This document shows positions 12,607 to 24,436 of a DNA stretch of 64,000 nt, piece after piece (position 1 is the first letter of the stretch; the number at the start of each line of letters is the position of its first letter). The stretch is from Trichaptum fuscoviolaceum. Lineage: Eukaryota; Basidiomycota; Agaricomycetes; Hymenochaetales; Trichaptaceae. The DNA lies in assembly GCA_910574455.1 (NCBI GenBank), contig CAJSYZ010000002.1, forward strand, positions 3,373,671 through 3,437,670. The letters are read 5' to 3'. A model generated the notes under the pieces. The model had not been told where the DNA came from. It saw nothing but the letters and a program-made list of their open reading frames with translations, and searched no databases. The translations under genes were made by a program, and so were the position numbers.

Positions 12607-15217
12607 ATGGGCTTCTGTCGCAGGTGCGGCGATATCGTCTCTGGAGCACGCTGCAAATGTGGTGGAACGGCAGTTGGTATGTGGTTCTCTACAAACACCT
12701 TTGTATCTGTCTAACTGTGCTGCAGCTCCTTCTGTCAACTTCACTCAAGCGACTGCCGACCGACAGACCCCCGACCCTTGGTCTCGTACGTATGTGACGA
12801 GGGATCGTTCGAACACCATTCCGTCTACAAGTAAAAATCAGCCAAACCCAACCAAAGAAGCTCCTAATCCTGTGCGCAAGTTCCATCGTCCGGCCACTAA
12901 CTCGACTCCCTTTCCTCGCTCAACACTAACGGACAAAGTCTCATCACATATTCAATCAGCTGTGACCCAAAGGTCCACCTCACCCTTGAAGATCGTATCC
13001 AGATTAGAAGATGAACAGGGGCCTCCCTCACCTCCTGCCGACATTCTCGCTGATCCCAATACTTCGACCCTTTCTAAAGCGTATGGCTCTGTACTACAAC
13101 CGAAGGAGACTCTTGATACATTCCGATGCTACTTCTGCTCAACGCCATTTCCTCATGATGCAACCATCTATCCGGATCCTGCCAATCTCGACACCAAGAC
13201 TAACTTCCTTTGTAAACCTTGTTTTGTTACCAACGGCGGTACGAAGGGCGAATGTGCTTCGTGCCAGCGCCCTGTTCTCATTCTAGCTAGTGAAGGGGAA
13301 TTTATAGAGAACGCTGGAAGAGTGTGGCATCGGAGGTGCTTCCGATGCGATGGCTGTTTCAAGGATGTTGGCGACTCACCAATGGTCGATCTTCTGGGTC
13401 GCCCAACTTGCGAGGACTGCTTTGATACATGTCTGAAGCGCCCGACCATGGGCAGTCCCAGTCCTAGACGCTATGGCACACCAGACAAGGCGGAAAGACG
13501 CGGCAATCCTGGTGGTCTGAAAGGGGAGAGTCGGGAAAGTAGTCCCCACATCGACGAGCTACACCAGCGACTTGGAATTAAAAGCCGCGAAAATAGTCCG
13601 ATGGTAGAGAGGTCCAGGCCCCGGACTCGTGAAAGCAGTCCTGCCATTCCTGATTTGACTCAGCGTCTTGCAGACATGACGACTGCGAAAGGGAGTCCAG
13701 GGCTTCACAGTAGACTTTCCGAAGAGACAACCTATACGCTTTCTGACGGCAGCCCAAGGCGCCGTTATGAGAAGCCTAAGACGCCTGTAACAAGATCGCC
13801 GGCGCAACATAGCTCTTCGTTGAAGATGGACAACAGTAGTGTCTCCGATTTCGATCGTCGTTTCCTGTTTAGTTCACTCTCTGGGTCGCCCTCCCGGAGG
13901 TCCGCCTCACCTTCCACTTCCCTCTCTCGAGAGTCATTCACTCCTTCGACCCCCGACCTCACTGACTTCTCCGACGCAAACACGACATCCTCCGCACCAT
14001 CTACACCTCCTTCAAATAGTCCTGGTCAACAAGACTTATTCAGTCCCAGTTCCAATACATCAGCTGAAACTCCAAAACAAAACAAATGTACACCACTCAA
14101 GCTCGCCATGAGTACACCTTCAACACCATGTGCGAAGTGCTCCAAGCCTCTGTTCAGAACCCAAAGTGGTGGTCGCTTCGTTACTGTTCCAGAAGAGTCT
14201 GCAAAAGCCCTCCCCCCTAAAAGCTATCATGTTGACTGCTTTAGGTGCATAGTCTGCGACGAACCGTTTGAAGAGACGAAAAACGGACAAGCTATATTCG
14301 TCCGAAGTTCATCCGGATGTTGTCATATTGGTGTAGGTCCGTTTCGTTGCCATATATTAACTCCTTACTAAATGAACTGTTCAGTGTGTTACGCCAGAAC
14401 GTATTGTGATCAAACCATTGAAGACAAAGTCATCTTCAGGTTCTCTACACTCGTCACCAATCAAGTATGAGCAGCCACCGAAAACAGCGCCGCCGACGCA
14501 GACATCATTTCCTCGCTTTGGCAGCGGGACAACATGTCCGGGCTGTCACATTTCTGTCTCGCCGATGGAAAGAGGGGTTGTACCAGGTCCGCAGGGCAGC
14601 CGCTGGCATGCTTCTTGTTTAGTTTGCGGAGGCAAAGGCGTAGGCGTGCGTCGCGACCCGAGCAAGCCGGGTTGCGGGAAGCGCCTGGACAGTGCCGCGA
14701 AGACAGACGGAGATGGTGGGGTCTGGTGTAGAGAATGCATGGTACGTGAATATACGCTGAGTCAATAATGTTGAGAATCGCACTTAGACCTCAAATGCTC
14801 CTATTCTTCCAGTTGCTAATACCGAATGGGTCAAGTCCTACCTCTAGGCACGGATCGCCAGTTCGACCTATCACGCCATCCCATACAGGAAATATCTTCA
14901 GTCGTTTCCCTACATCCAATGGGAGGAGGATGGAAGGAGTTGCTCCTCAACTCACTGGAACTACTACTATCGCGAGACAGTTCACAGGCATGAGTGCCCT
15001 TACGTCGCAGCTCACTGGAGGAGGTTTAAGCCCCACTCGGCAGCTTTGCAGTCGCTCACCAAGTCCTACCAAGATGTTGGGATCCGGCATGCCCGGGAGG
15101 CGACCATTCCCCCGACCCAAGAGTGTAATAGGTAATCGTGGAAAGAGTGTTGATGAAGGACGAGGAATGTTCCTCGTTCGACAGTTGACTGGCAATAGTC
15201 AGCCCCTGGGATTTTAA
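12607..15217 (+). CDS. Multi-LIM-domain protein (paxillin-like)
   Basis: Probable cytoskeletal or cell-polarity adaptor; fungal LIM proteins such as Pxl1 act at the division septum and actin patches. Four exons (12607-12676, 12726-14332, 14385-14741, 14813-15217) give 812 residues. The N-terminus is a small Cys cluster (FCRRCG then CKCGG). A Cys pair at CYFCSTPF is followed by one full LIM domain (CASCQRP, WHRRCFRCDGC, CEDC; about residues 199-250). A Ser/Pro-rich linker carries repeated RESSP/RENSP units. Two more LIM-like domains follow, at about 492-560 (CAKCSKP, HVDCFRCIVC) and about 610-680 (CPGCHIS, WHASCLVCGG, CREC). The tail has repeated QLTG/QFTG units. Choosing the donor at 14333 keeps the frame into the third LIM domain. 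The short first exon is 70 nt. Confidence 0.85.
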
Positions 15218-16212
15218 GTATGTTGCTACAGAGATTGGGTTAACTGGGCAAGATCAAGCTTCTCTGTTGCGCCGTAGCCCTTTGATCTCTTGAAGGCCGA
15301 CCTTTAATTATCGTGTCAGAATGGACTAAGCTATTTATTTTTTTCTTCATGACCTTTGGGAACTTGGTCCCTCTCTTGTGTATAGGAATAAGTATTGTTT
15401 TGTACTACAGATGTAGGGGACGAATCGAACATGTTCAACGAGTGTGCACGCGTTTCGCATATGGCGGAAAAGGAAAGGCTCTAAGGAGTTATTGCCGATC
15501 ATTGACTGTCGTCAGGGTGAGCGGCGCATAGATATTTTCTAAAGGACCCGTTCCTGGTGACGCTTCTTTCCTCACACCTTTGCTTATCCCCCACGATATC
15601 CGAATATATGATTCGCTTGAGCTTGGCTGGTTCTAAATCCCATATGCGACCGCTTCGTCCTTCCGACTTTCAACCACTTCAGTCTTGCTGGTTTTCAAGC
15701 TCTTTCTTCATCTTCTTCGGAGAGCCGGGCTAGTTTCAAGCTTCACCGACGCCTGCTAGTTCAGCGACTCGGAGGAACCACTTGAAGCTGCAAGTTGGGA
15801 CTGAATGCATCTCCAGTCGGATTGATTCAACTCTCGGGATCTGTTGCTGGGACGATCTGCCTGACGCTGGTTGCTCAGAGGCTTTATATCATCAACCGGA
15901 GTGCTCTGCCACAGCCTTCTCAACTTTCTCCTTCTTCGCTTTCAACTTCAAGTTCTTGAGGTGTCTGCTAGACATCCTCCTCTCGTCGCGGGACGTTGAG
16001 TTATTTCTTGTTGTATTCTATACTTCAACTTTCCTGCTTTTCTCTCCGATCGTTACCTTCACACCTTTACTTTCAGCGCCACTCTTTTTCATATGGCGAG
16101 ATCTCATCTCGTTTTCCCAATTCTACTGTCTGTGAAGCCAAGAGGTGTCTTTGCGACATATTCTACCCTCTCCCTCACAGACGATGTCGCTGTAAGTAGA
16201 TCTTCGCTTCCT
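15218..16212. other. Intergenic, with long pyrimidine-rich leader
   Basis: Nearly 1 kb with no convincing gene. The right half is strongly C/T-rich and probably is the transcription start and 5' untranslated region of the 7TM gene at 16213. In-frame ATG codons further upstream (16093) are possible alternative starts. Confidence 0.5.
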
Positions 16213-18930
16213 ATGTCGGTACCGCACAGCGCTGATCCTGCTGATCCATCATTTCAGCTTGAGGACGTGTTAGCCGACATACCCCTATTCTCTGTAGGAT
16301 TTGTTGCATTTGGGGTGTTCACGTTCTTCTTTGTGATGCGTAGGATAAATCGGTGCGTCTTGAGTGCTTTGTAGGAGTGGTATCATCTAACCAACGCTTT
16401 AGAATCACACTTTACATCCATCTAGCGATCCTCCTAGCTTTTCTCGCATCGGTGTTCGACCTAAGCCAGATCATTCGGAGAGGGAGCTACAACACATCAC
16501 ACAACCTCCAAATTTCTTCTGTGCAAGTCTTGATCGTGCTCCGAGAGCTCAACTTCGCTTTATCGTTCGGCTTGCGCTTTTTCTTCTTCTGGGCATATGT
16601 CGCTGAACCGCCCCGGGGGGAGCTTCCTCTTATTCCTGTCCCAGACGATCGTAGGCCGAACTTCATATCACTTGACTCTGAATCAATCCTCCACAGCGCG
16701 AGTTGGATAAAGTGGAGTTTTGTGGGCTTTTTCCTCAAGTGGACTTTACTGCTTATGACGCTTTCAGTACCAGTATTGCAAGGGTTATGGAGGTTGGTGA
16801 ATGCCTTCGACAAGTTTGGACCCATCTATTATGTGGAAGGAGGGATTGAAATTGTCCTGTCGGCTATATTCATCATGAAGTTATTCGCAAACACATTGAT
16901 GTCGCCTTTGGTCCCTCGATGGAAGACCTTACGAGACTACATACCTCCTATAATGGCGCTTTTGATAGGAATGGGTGTTGGTATTGGAAATATTTTATGC
17001 TGTGAGTACATCAGTGTCTGTCAGGCTGTTTGTCTACTGATAACTTCCAGTTCAATTCTCAGAAACTATCTTAGGTCGCTTCCTCCAGGCGATTGAACTT
17101 TATATTTTGGTTCTATACGTTCTCATATCGGCATTCTACAAGATGCCAGTCCGATCGAGTGTCGTCGCTGAACTGGTCCGTCGTCGACTTGCCGCACAAA
17201 CTGGCTATTCAAACATGGAAGATATCCGCCGTCGGAACTCCCTTACGATGGCACAGAATCCTATGTCGGTTGATGGTGATCTGCGTGACGGTTCAAGGCG
17301 ATCAGGCCAGTCTGTAGGCAGGCCGAGTCTTGTACAACGACTTTCCTCTGCCTCGTTTTTCCCCTCTCGCTTGATGTCCAGGCGGAACTCAACGCGAACG
17401 GGCTCGGGGGAAAGGAAGCAAAGAAACGATGGCGAGGAGGGCGATCAGCGGCGGTTATGGAACCAGGGGGATGCTGAGCTCGGAAACAGTCCGACCGATC
17501 AAAGGACCGCACGCGGCTCAATGGACCAGACTCCTACACAGACACCACTAGCTGAGGCGAGAGAAACACCTGGTTGGAGAGATCCCATGTTCACGTCCGT
17601 CGTTCGAGAAGATCCGTTGCGCCCTTTACCTCCAGCGGTACTTCCTTCGTCTAGTGCAGTCCGGACAGTAGACGATAAACCCCGCCAAGCTCCACAGATC
17701 ATCCGGTCTCCAGCATCGCCGTCAGAAAACACGTCGCAGCTGGAAATGTCTCAACTCAATGATATTGTAATCGTCCCTCCGCCAAGAAGTACGACAGATT
17801 CACCCATATATGGACTTGATGGCATTATTCGAAACTTGCAAGTAGGCGGGATTGACGGAAGTCGGGAGAGTAACATCACTACCGAGCGCTCATCTGGCAT
17901 AGAGAGCCTTCTACGGCAGCAGCAGGAACTCGACCAGAGTATCGCTGGACTGCGAAACTTCTCACCCACATCAGATGCAGAGCTTGGACCACCTCGTGTT
18001 TTGTCAGAGTCACTGCAAAGCGAATTCTCACTGTCGAACTTCCCGGAACCGCCTTTCCTTCGACGATCTCTCGACTCGGGCAAGACCACCACACCTATCT
18101 CAGCTAGAGCAGCTCTCCCGAACAACTCCGACCAGTCGCTCCCCACCACAGAGACCGATCGGACGAAAAGCCTAATGAGCGAGTACAGTCTGATGGTCGA
18201 CGATGTTCCATTCCAACTTGTTCAACCCCGAATGCCCGCTACCTCGTCAAACTACCCAATACCGCAAAACCAGCCGGTCTCTTTGGTGTTCAGCGATACG
18301 AATGACTCTATTCTTGGACTCAGCATTGGAGAAGCGAATCGTGGTCCCCGATTTGACTCTCAAGGAACTCAATATGACGTGACATCATTCATAGGAGGTA
18401 CGTGCCAATGACAACGTACTACCTGCTTCCTTGATACTGAAATAGATTGTTTTCTTTTAGGCTTGTCGATGCCGGGGAAAGAACGAAATTCTGGAGATAC
18501 TCGTTTAGCCGACATCTCTGAGGGTAAATCGATGGAGTCCGACACGGACAGTGTTGTCCCGGCGACTATCTCTGCACTCAGGCGTGTCCAACTGGTTGAA
18601 GGGCTTCGACCTCTTGGCGGAAGCGACGCAGGGAACGCGGGGAGCTCGGCAGAACCATCTGTGTCTCCGCCACCAACGACTGCGCCTCCCGAACCTCAAC
18701 CGCAAATTAAACGTCCTCCGTTAAATCCTGCGTTTACTCTGACGAAAGGCCGGGGACTGCCGACTGGACCTCGCGGGCGGCTGGCGATCAGCAAACCTAT
18801 CCCACAGGCCGGCGGCGTTCTGAATGAACGGACGACCTTCGAGCGCCCTCGCCCTGCACCGTTAATTCTCAGGGATGTCAAGGATAGCCTCAGCATACCA
18901 ACCGACGCGGTCCAAGGCGATCGATTCTGA
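16213..18930 (+). CDS. Orphan seven-transmembrane receptor-like protein with long cytoplasmic tail
   Basis: Four exons (16213-16352, 16403-17001, 17051-18397, 18461-18930) give 851 residues. Seven hydrophobic helices can be read in order: DIPLFSVGFVAFGVF, LYIHLAILLAFLASVF, ELNFALSFGLRFFFFWAYV, WSFVGFFLKWTLLLM, VEGGIEIVLSAIFIM, PPIMALLIGMGVGIGNILC and AIELYILVLYVLISAF. After helix 7 comes about 550 residues of Ser/Pro/Arg-rich hydrophilic tail. The layout is that of a G-protein-coupled receptor, but I see no family motif that would name a ligand class. The start at 16213 (MSVPHSADP) fits an extracellular N-terminus of about 18 residues; an in-frame ATG at 16093 would lengthen it by 40. Receptor function is inferred from topology alone. 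Confidence 0.82.
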
Positions 18931-19353
18931 ATTCGATGTCTTGCAGGGACGGATGCAGTCTGGTATTTCGGATGGATTGTTCTGATGCATTGTCATGGGA
19001 TATTATGGAAGTTGTAGCTTCAGCGGCAAGAATTTTATCTAAATATTTTCATTATTCTTTATCTACAGAGTCTTTATCTCAGAGTGTAAGCAATAGGTAG
19101 CCAGACATGTAATTGAATCTCACAATTGCTATTTACTTAAAGTTCTCTGGTAAATCGTCGGATAAACTTTAGACGTTTTTGGCAGTGACGATCTTTGCTT
19201 ACGTCACAATGTGTGACGTCAGAAAAGGAAAGTCCTCCATGGGGCAGCCTGAGGGTGACGTCAGACAGCGACGGTTCATTAAGACACGTCCGTCCAGCGC
19301 CTGCTGAGTGCTCTACTCATCCGACTCTGACCACCACAAACTTGAACTTGAAA
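18931..19353. promoter_or_regulatory. Promoter region of the J-domain gene
   Basis: Non-coding. The left part holds the 3' end of the 7TM gene. The right part carries three CRE-like sites, listed separately, and leads into a C/A-rich leader before the ATG at 19354. Confidence 0.5.
19199..19263 (+). promoter_or_regulatory. Cluster of three CRE/bZIP sites
   Basis: Three CRE-like octamers lie within 65 bp: TTACGTCA at 19199-19206, TGACGTCA at 19214-19221 and TGACGTCA at 19256-19263. The last is about 90 bp before the ATG of the J-domain gene. This octamer is the known target of Atf/CREB bZIP factors, which in fungi act downstream of the stress MAPK. Regulation of the chaperone gene by such a factor is inferred. 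Confidence 0.6.
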
Positions 19354-20322
19354 ATGGCATCTGAATTTCCAGACTACTATGCTTTACTTGGCCTACAATC
19401 CAGCGCATCTCAAGATGAAGTGCGACAGGCATACAAACGAGAGTCTTTACGCTCACATCCCGACCGCATCGCAAACGCGTCGCCAGAGGAGAAGCGCCGA
19501 GCAACGGAGAAATTCCAGGTGTGTATAGTCAATCAACTAGCTATTCTTGCTCGCTGCTGCCATAGCCACGCAAAGGCTAACCACCCTTGTTCTCGATCGT
19601 CGTCAGGCAGTAGCAGACGCGTACTACATCCTATCAGACCCGACGCGAAGGCGGGAATACGACGAGCTGCGTTCGGCGCGTTCGGAACGTACCACTGACC
19701 CTAACGCGTCTGCGAACTTCTTCTCAACCTTCGCAAATATGTTTGGGAGCGCTGCGGGAGCGGGAACCGCGGGCGCTGACGCCGTCCCGCCTGGGCAACA
19801 GCCTAATGCGGAGCACGTCTTTGGCGATGTCTTTGAAGAGGTACGTTCTGCACGCCACTACATTCGACCTCATCTCCACAGACAGCGTCTCTACGCACTA
19901 CTCAGGACTCGCTCGTCGGGTCGGGTCGTGAGCTAGAGGCGCTACTGTCGGACGTCAATTATGCTCCGCTGAGCGCTGATCTCTCTTTGTCTTCTTTTCG
20001 TGTAGCTCCTCCGCCCTGAAGTCCAACAAGTATGGCCGTGGTGGAAGTGGGTTGGCGCCATCTGTGGTGCGGGACTCGGGTACATCATTGCGAATGTTCC
20101 AGGCTTGCTTGTCGGCAGTTACGCAGGCAACCGTCTTGGTGCTGTCCGTGATGCGAAGGGCAAGAGTGTTGCCTCTGTCTTCTCCTCGCTCGGTGGAAGT
20201 CAGAAAGCAGAGGTTAGCTACTTCAATCTTTCTATAATGTCTTAATAGAAAACTAAACTGTTTTCGTGAAGATTCTTCGCGCCTTAGCAATGAAGGTTTT
20301 AGGAACAGCTGGTACCTTATGA
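19354..20322 (+). CDS. J-domain (DnaJ-type) co-chaperone with Gly-rich membrane-like C-terminus
   Basis: Hsp40 co-chaperone that would stimulate an Hsp70 ATPase. Four exons (19354-19518, 19607-19840, 20006-20212, 20272-20322) give 218 residues. The J domain is residues 5-75: DYYALLGLQSSASQDEVRQAYK, the catalytic HPD in SHPDRI, and AYYILSDPTRRREYD. There is no Gly/Phe region or zinc finger, so it is a class III J protein. The C-terminal part (WPWWKWVGAICGAGLGYIIANVPGLLVGSYAGNRLGAV) resembles a glycine zipper that could insert in a membrane. Three CRE-like sites stand in its promoter. Confidence 0.9.
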
Positions 20323-20885
20323 CCTTGTGGAGATCAACTTCTACAGTCTATTCCATTTCACATGTGCTTCTGCCATGTACTCACTGTGTAGCGTTCATTA
20401 TATTGTTGCTTAGTTATACTTGCTGAATAACTTTTTAATGTATTGTTTAGACTGCTAACTATTTGTGATAAGAGTTAAGAAAGGCCGATATACAGTGGAT
20501 TCTGGTATGCAACATAATAGCAATGGAGGTATGAATAGTTCCCCGAGAAGAAGTACATTGATGCATGATGAATGAGCCTATACGATGGATAATGCCAGGA
20601 GTAAATATTGGAGGATTCCGCGGGTACCGAAGAAGTAAGAGGAAAACGAGCCTGACATTGGCCAGGCATTAACAAAGAAGTGGAATAATTGCATTGCGTT
20701 GAATAATAATTAACGACTTTCATTGGGATGATTGAGTGATTCCTTTGGAAAGATAAACTTCGCCGAGGATCCCGGGTCTTGCGGAACTTGGTCCGATGCT
20801 AGTCGCTTTTTGGTGCACATGGCTTGTACGAGCTCGGGAATGTTATGTTGGTCGGTAGTGAGATCGTTCACTTGCAACGGTGAAC
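20323..20885. other. Intergenic, convergent 3' ends
   Basis: AT-rich stretch between the J-domain gene (plus) and the Ser-rich unknown gene (minus). No gene seen. Confidence 0.6.
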
Positions 20886-22548
20886 TCAGTCCCAGAGACT
20901 TCCCGCGTCGCCATCGTTCGGAGGGAATGCGCCACATGCGTTCTGGAGCGCTTCGTAATCGGTCACGCTGCCGGCTCCGTTAGCAAGGGCGAGACTTAGT
21001 GCAGCCACGGCTTTCTCGGTGTATTTCGACGACCTTTCTGGGATAATCGGACGATTCCTATGCACGTTCTGGAATAAGAAATAATTACAGGCGTCTCCAT
21101 CACTGGTCGGCAATGAGGGCCTTCCAGTGGGCGTGGGTGCACCAAGCGGCAGTGATTGCAGTGATGAGTTGTTGGACGCGAAAGAGAATGAAAGAGACGG
21201 CGCGTTGGATTCGGCTGACGAAGCGTCACATGAATACCTCGGCCGCAGTACTTTGCGCGCCCGACGTGGTCGATGCGTATTAAATTGGAGTTCATCATCT
21301 TCATCGGAAGAATTGCAGTTCGAGTACGCCAACGATGGACCTCGGTGGGCCCCCATTGGTGATGGACTTCTCGCCCTTCTGAAGCTGACTCCCGATGGCC
21401 TTACAGGACTCGACAAGCATTGCGGCTGCGAGGCATACGGAATATCATTCAATGCGCATAGGGAAACAGCCCGTTTCTTCGATGGAGAGGAATGTGGATA
21501 ATCATCGGAGCTTGAAGCGACACTCGAAAGAATTTCGACGTCGGACTCCTCCTCGTCTTCTCTATGTCCCGGTGCAACGTCTTCTGTTGATGCAGGAGGG
21601 AAGGCAAAATGCCTTGAGGCCCGGGGAGAAGGCCGTTTACGTCCTCGCTTGTGGAAGACACGCTGACTCGTGTTTATTGACACGCTCGGCCCCGCAACTG
21701 ATCGCTGTGCCTCGAACTCTCGCATACGGCGCACGAATCCCTCGCCGGCTTCTTCGACAGATTTACGTAGGTCGTCGAAGGCTGCAGCCTGCATGCGTGC
21801 GAGGCCATCCGTCGGAGGTGAGAACTGCATGCCTTCCATAATTTCGTCGTCTGAGAGCCGTTGGGGTGCGGTACGCGTCCTGCCAGGACCTTTGAGCCTT
21901 GTATTAAAGAACTTGAATGCATCGGAAGTCGATGCCAGCCCCACTGAGCCGGGCCAAGCGGAATCAGTTATTGACCGATCTTGGTCCGGCGACGACAGAC
22001 CAGCCAGGGCTTCGTCCCCTGACTCCATATCTGCGTCAGCACTAGGCGACTACGCATAAGAGAAAGAATTAGTGAGATGGATTGCTGCTCGAGAATTGCG
22101 AAAAGGAGCAACGCACCTCTGGCTCACGACGCGCCCGCTTTCCGCGCCTCCATCTATCGACATCCCATTTTTCCGGTGGCTGAGAAGATAATTCGAGAGC
22201 GCCCTTAGCCGAGGCGCACGGGGCGCTTACGCCATGAACATTGCATGGAATGGTTTTCGGGCATGCGTGGGCGCGATGGATGGGCGAGCGCCACTGGATC
22301 TGCTGAGGTCCGGGAGACGTGCAGGGTGTTGAGAGCGATGAGTGAGATCTGGTGCGGCGATGAGATGGGTGGAAGGGCGAAGACATCAACGGTGAGGGCG
22401 ATGTCGTTGAGGATGAGTAGACAATGAGCTCGCTGGATGGCGGTGAGGAGATGGGTAATGCGGAGGGAAGGGATGAGCCGAGGGAGGATAGCACAGGCGT
22501 TGGTATAAGCGTATCATACATACAGTTCAGGGTCAGGGTCCACTCCAT
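20886..22548 (-). CDS. Uncharacterised Ser-rich, probably nuclear protein
   Basis: I do not recognise a family. Two exons (22548-22117 and 22049-20886) give 531 residues. The N-terminus begins MEWTLTLNCMYDTL and is followed by a Ser/Pro/His-rich stretch with an RTRSHSSLS phosphosite-like motif. A basic cluster, RWRRGKRARR, near the splice junction looks like a nuclear localisation signal. The middle has a short charged helix (DDLRKSVEEAGEGFVRRMREFE) and an acidic EDEEESDVEIL motif that resembles a SUMO-interacting motif. The C-terminal segment (EKAVAALSLALANGAGSVTDYE) is predicted helical. The codon pattern is clearly coding through both exons. Function unknown. Confidence 0.7.
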
Positions 22549-24436
22549 AGTAGCACCGGGTGTTCGGGGTACCAACAACCTTCTTTCTTTTTTACTACTT
22601 TGCAATGCCTGTGCTCTCCTTCTGTCTATCTCCTCTACTAGCCTGTGCGCCCATGGCCACTTAGCATCGGTCGTAGACACAGCAAAACGCTTGCAGAATT
22701 GTCCCATGCACTCTCAGCCTCATAACGGATCAGAAAGAGCCGTGTCTTTATGATCGCCTATCCTGTACAGCACAATACACGCTTCGAGAACTCACGCAGG
22801 CTGCCTTGAACGTCACTGCGTCTATCAACACATTCTTTCAAGAGCGCCATTCGTTCCTATCTTAGTGCGAGAGCTACCGGGCTTAGCGTTCTCGCACTTA
22901 TCACATCACCACCGGTGTTCGTGCAACTGTCTGGCTAGAACCACGGGTGTGTTGCGTTACGCCGCTGGTATGTGGCCACCCCCGCAGGCTATGGAAGACA
23001 AAACGTTGAGCCGGTTTATTGACAGTGGTGCGGAACGGAATCAAATCTTTCGGTCAGGAGTCATCGTGCGTCTGGTGTCCTCTGACATCACCTGGCATAG
23101 CAGGCTGAGCTTGCAAATGTATACTCATCCGATCTTGAGGCGAAACTCTCTCTCCGCACCTTCTCCGGCTTTGCATCTCCGCGACTCTTCATTTCTCCCG
23201 CGCCTTTATCTGGCCTCCCCGCATCAGTATCTTTAATGCAGGCACTACACGTTGGGTCCACGCACCGTCATGGGAGATCTGCCGACGCGGGTCTATCTCG
23301 TCTATTCAATTCAGACATCTCCTGAAGGTATGCTTCCGCCATCGATCTTGTAGCTTGCATCAGGACCCTGCTTTCCTCGTATCGTTCCGTTTCGTATACC
23401 ACTCGCCATTCGTATCGGGAATGATCTTCGTTATCTGAGCGCCAATATCATTGCTGGCTCGTTCCGCAATCAATCTGTCCCATTGCGTCCCGATCGGTGT
23501 TAGCGGACCTTCAAGCTGGTCAAAACACCCACGCGAGCGATCGACGCTGTTCATTTCCACGTAAAGATTATGGCAACGAAAAGGCCGCTCTCCTTCTCTC
23601 CATGCTCTGATGATGAGCATTACAGGGTTACTTACAACATCTGCTGTCGCCAGCCCCTTCAAAGGGTGCTCTAGGCCAACGCTATTCTTCCTTCTCCTCG
23701 CTAATTCTTCAGCAAACCTTCGTGTACCTTTGTCGTCCGATGACCTCTGCTTATCTTTGCTTGGCCTGCAGATGAATTCCCACACACCTTCATGTTCACA
23801 TTCCGAAGACAAGGCAAGACTCCACCTCATTTGCCATTGCTGATTATTATGTAGAGTTCACGCGTAACGCCGCACCCTGGATATCATGAATGGCCGGTCT
23901 TTCCTGGACTAGTTCAAATCGACGTTAAATTTCGGGGTACCGGGAGTATGCTTCAGACTTCTAGGGTCGTGGGGACATCGCGAACGAGATTGAGCTTCCG
24001 TTCCCATAGGGGTTATCTGCGCTCCGGAGCGGGTCAACTGGACGTACTTGCCGGATTCAGGAACTCAGGTTCGGAAGGTGTGTATGTGTTCGTTTGTCTG
24101 ACATCAAGCTATCATAAACTTGGCACTTTTGGACAGATCTACGAATTTAAATCATGAAAAAGGCCGATAACGGAGGTAGTGAGATATATGAGGCAACACT
24201 GCAATCGCATTCTAGTAACGTTTCATAGTGCATAACTTTTGCATCTAATCCACTACATATTAGCAACGTTTTGAGTGAACATTAGACTGAAATAGTTCAC
24301 CTTGTCGAAGAGTCGGTCATATGCTTTGCTGTGACGTGCATCTGTGGGGGACAGCCGCTTCAGGGTGTTCACAAAGCTGAGAGTTAGTGGAGAGCGAAGG
24401 AGGAAAGCCGCTGCGTCAAGTGAATATTAGTTTTCG
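22549..24436. other. Gene-poor 1.9 kb interval
   Basis: The longest gap in the window's left half. Apart from the doubtful minus-strand open frame at 23360-23830 (separate entry), I see no coding pattern, tRNA or repeat. The part near 22549 must contain the promoter of the Ser-rich protein. Confidence 0.5.
23360..23830 (-). CDS. Doubtful hypothetical protein (156 codons)
   Basis: Open frame with fairly natural amino-acid composition, including PLTPIGTQWDRLIAERASND and a RWSLALSSECEHEG start. It has no domain I recognise, no obvious introns and no conserved neighbour. It sits alone in a 1.9 kb interval otherwise empty of genes. It may be a chance open frame, a fast-evolving small gene, or the remains of a longer gene. 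Confidence 0.25.
   Translation of the reverse strand: MRWSLALSSECEHEGVWEFICRPSKDKQRSSDDKGTRRFAEELARRRKNSVGLEHPLKGLATADVVSNPVMLIIRAWREGERPFRCHNLYVEMNSVDRSRGCFDQLEGPLTPIGTQWDRLIAERASNDIGAQITKIIPDTNGEWYTKRNDTRKAGS

Noticed and set aside
14342..14460. Alternative LIM-gene frame VCYARTYCDQTIEDK after the second intron
   Set aside because: It ends at a stop within 30 codons; the GTAGGT donor at 14333 instead leads through the third LIM-like domain.
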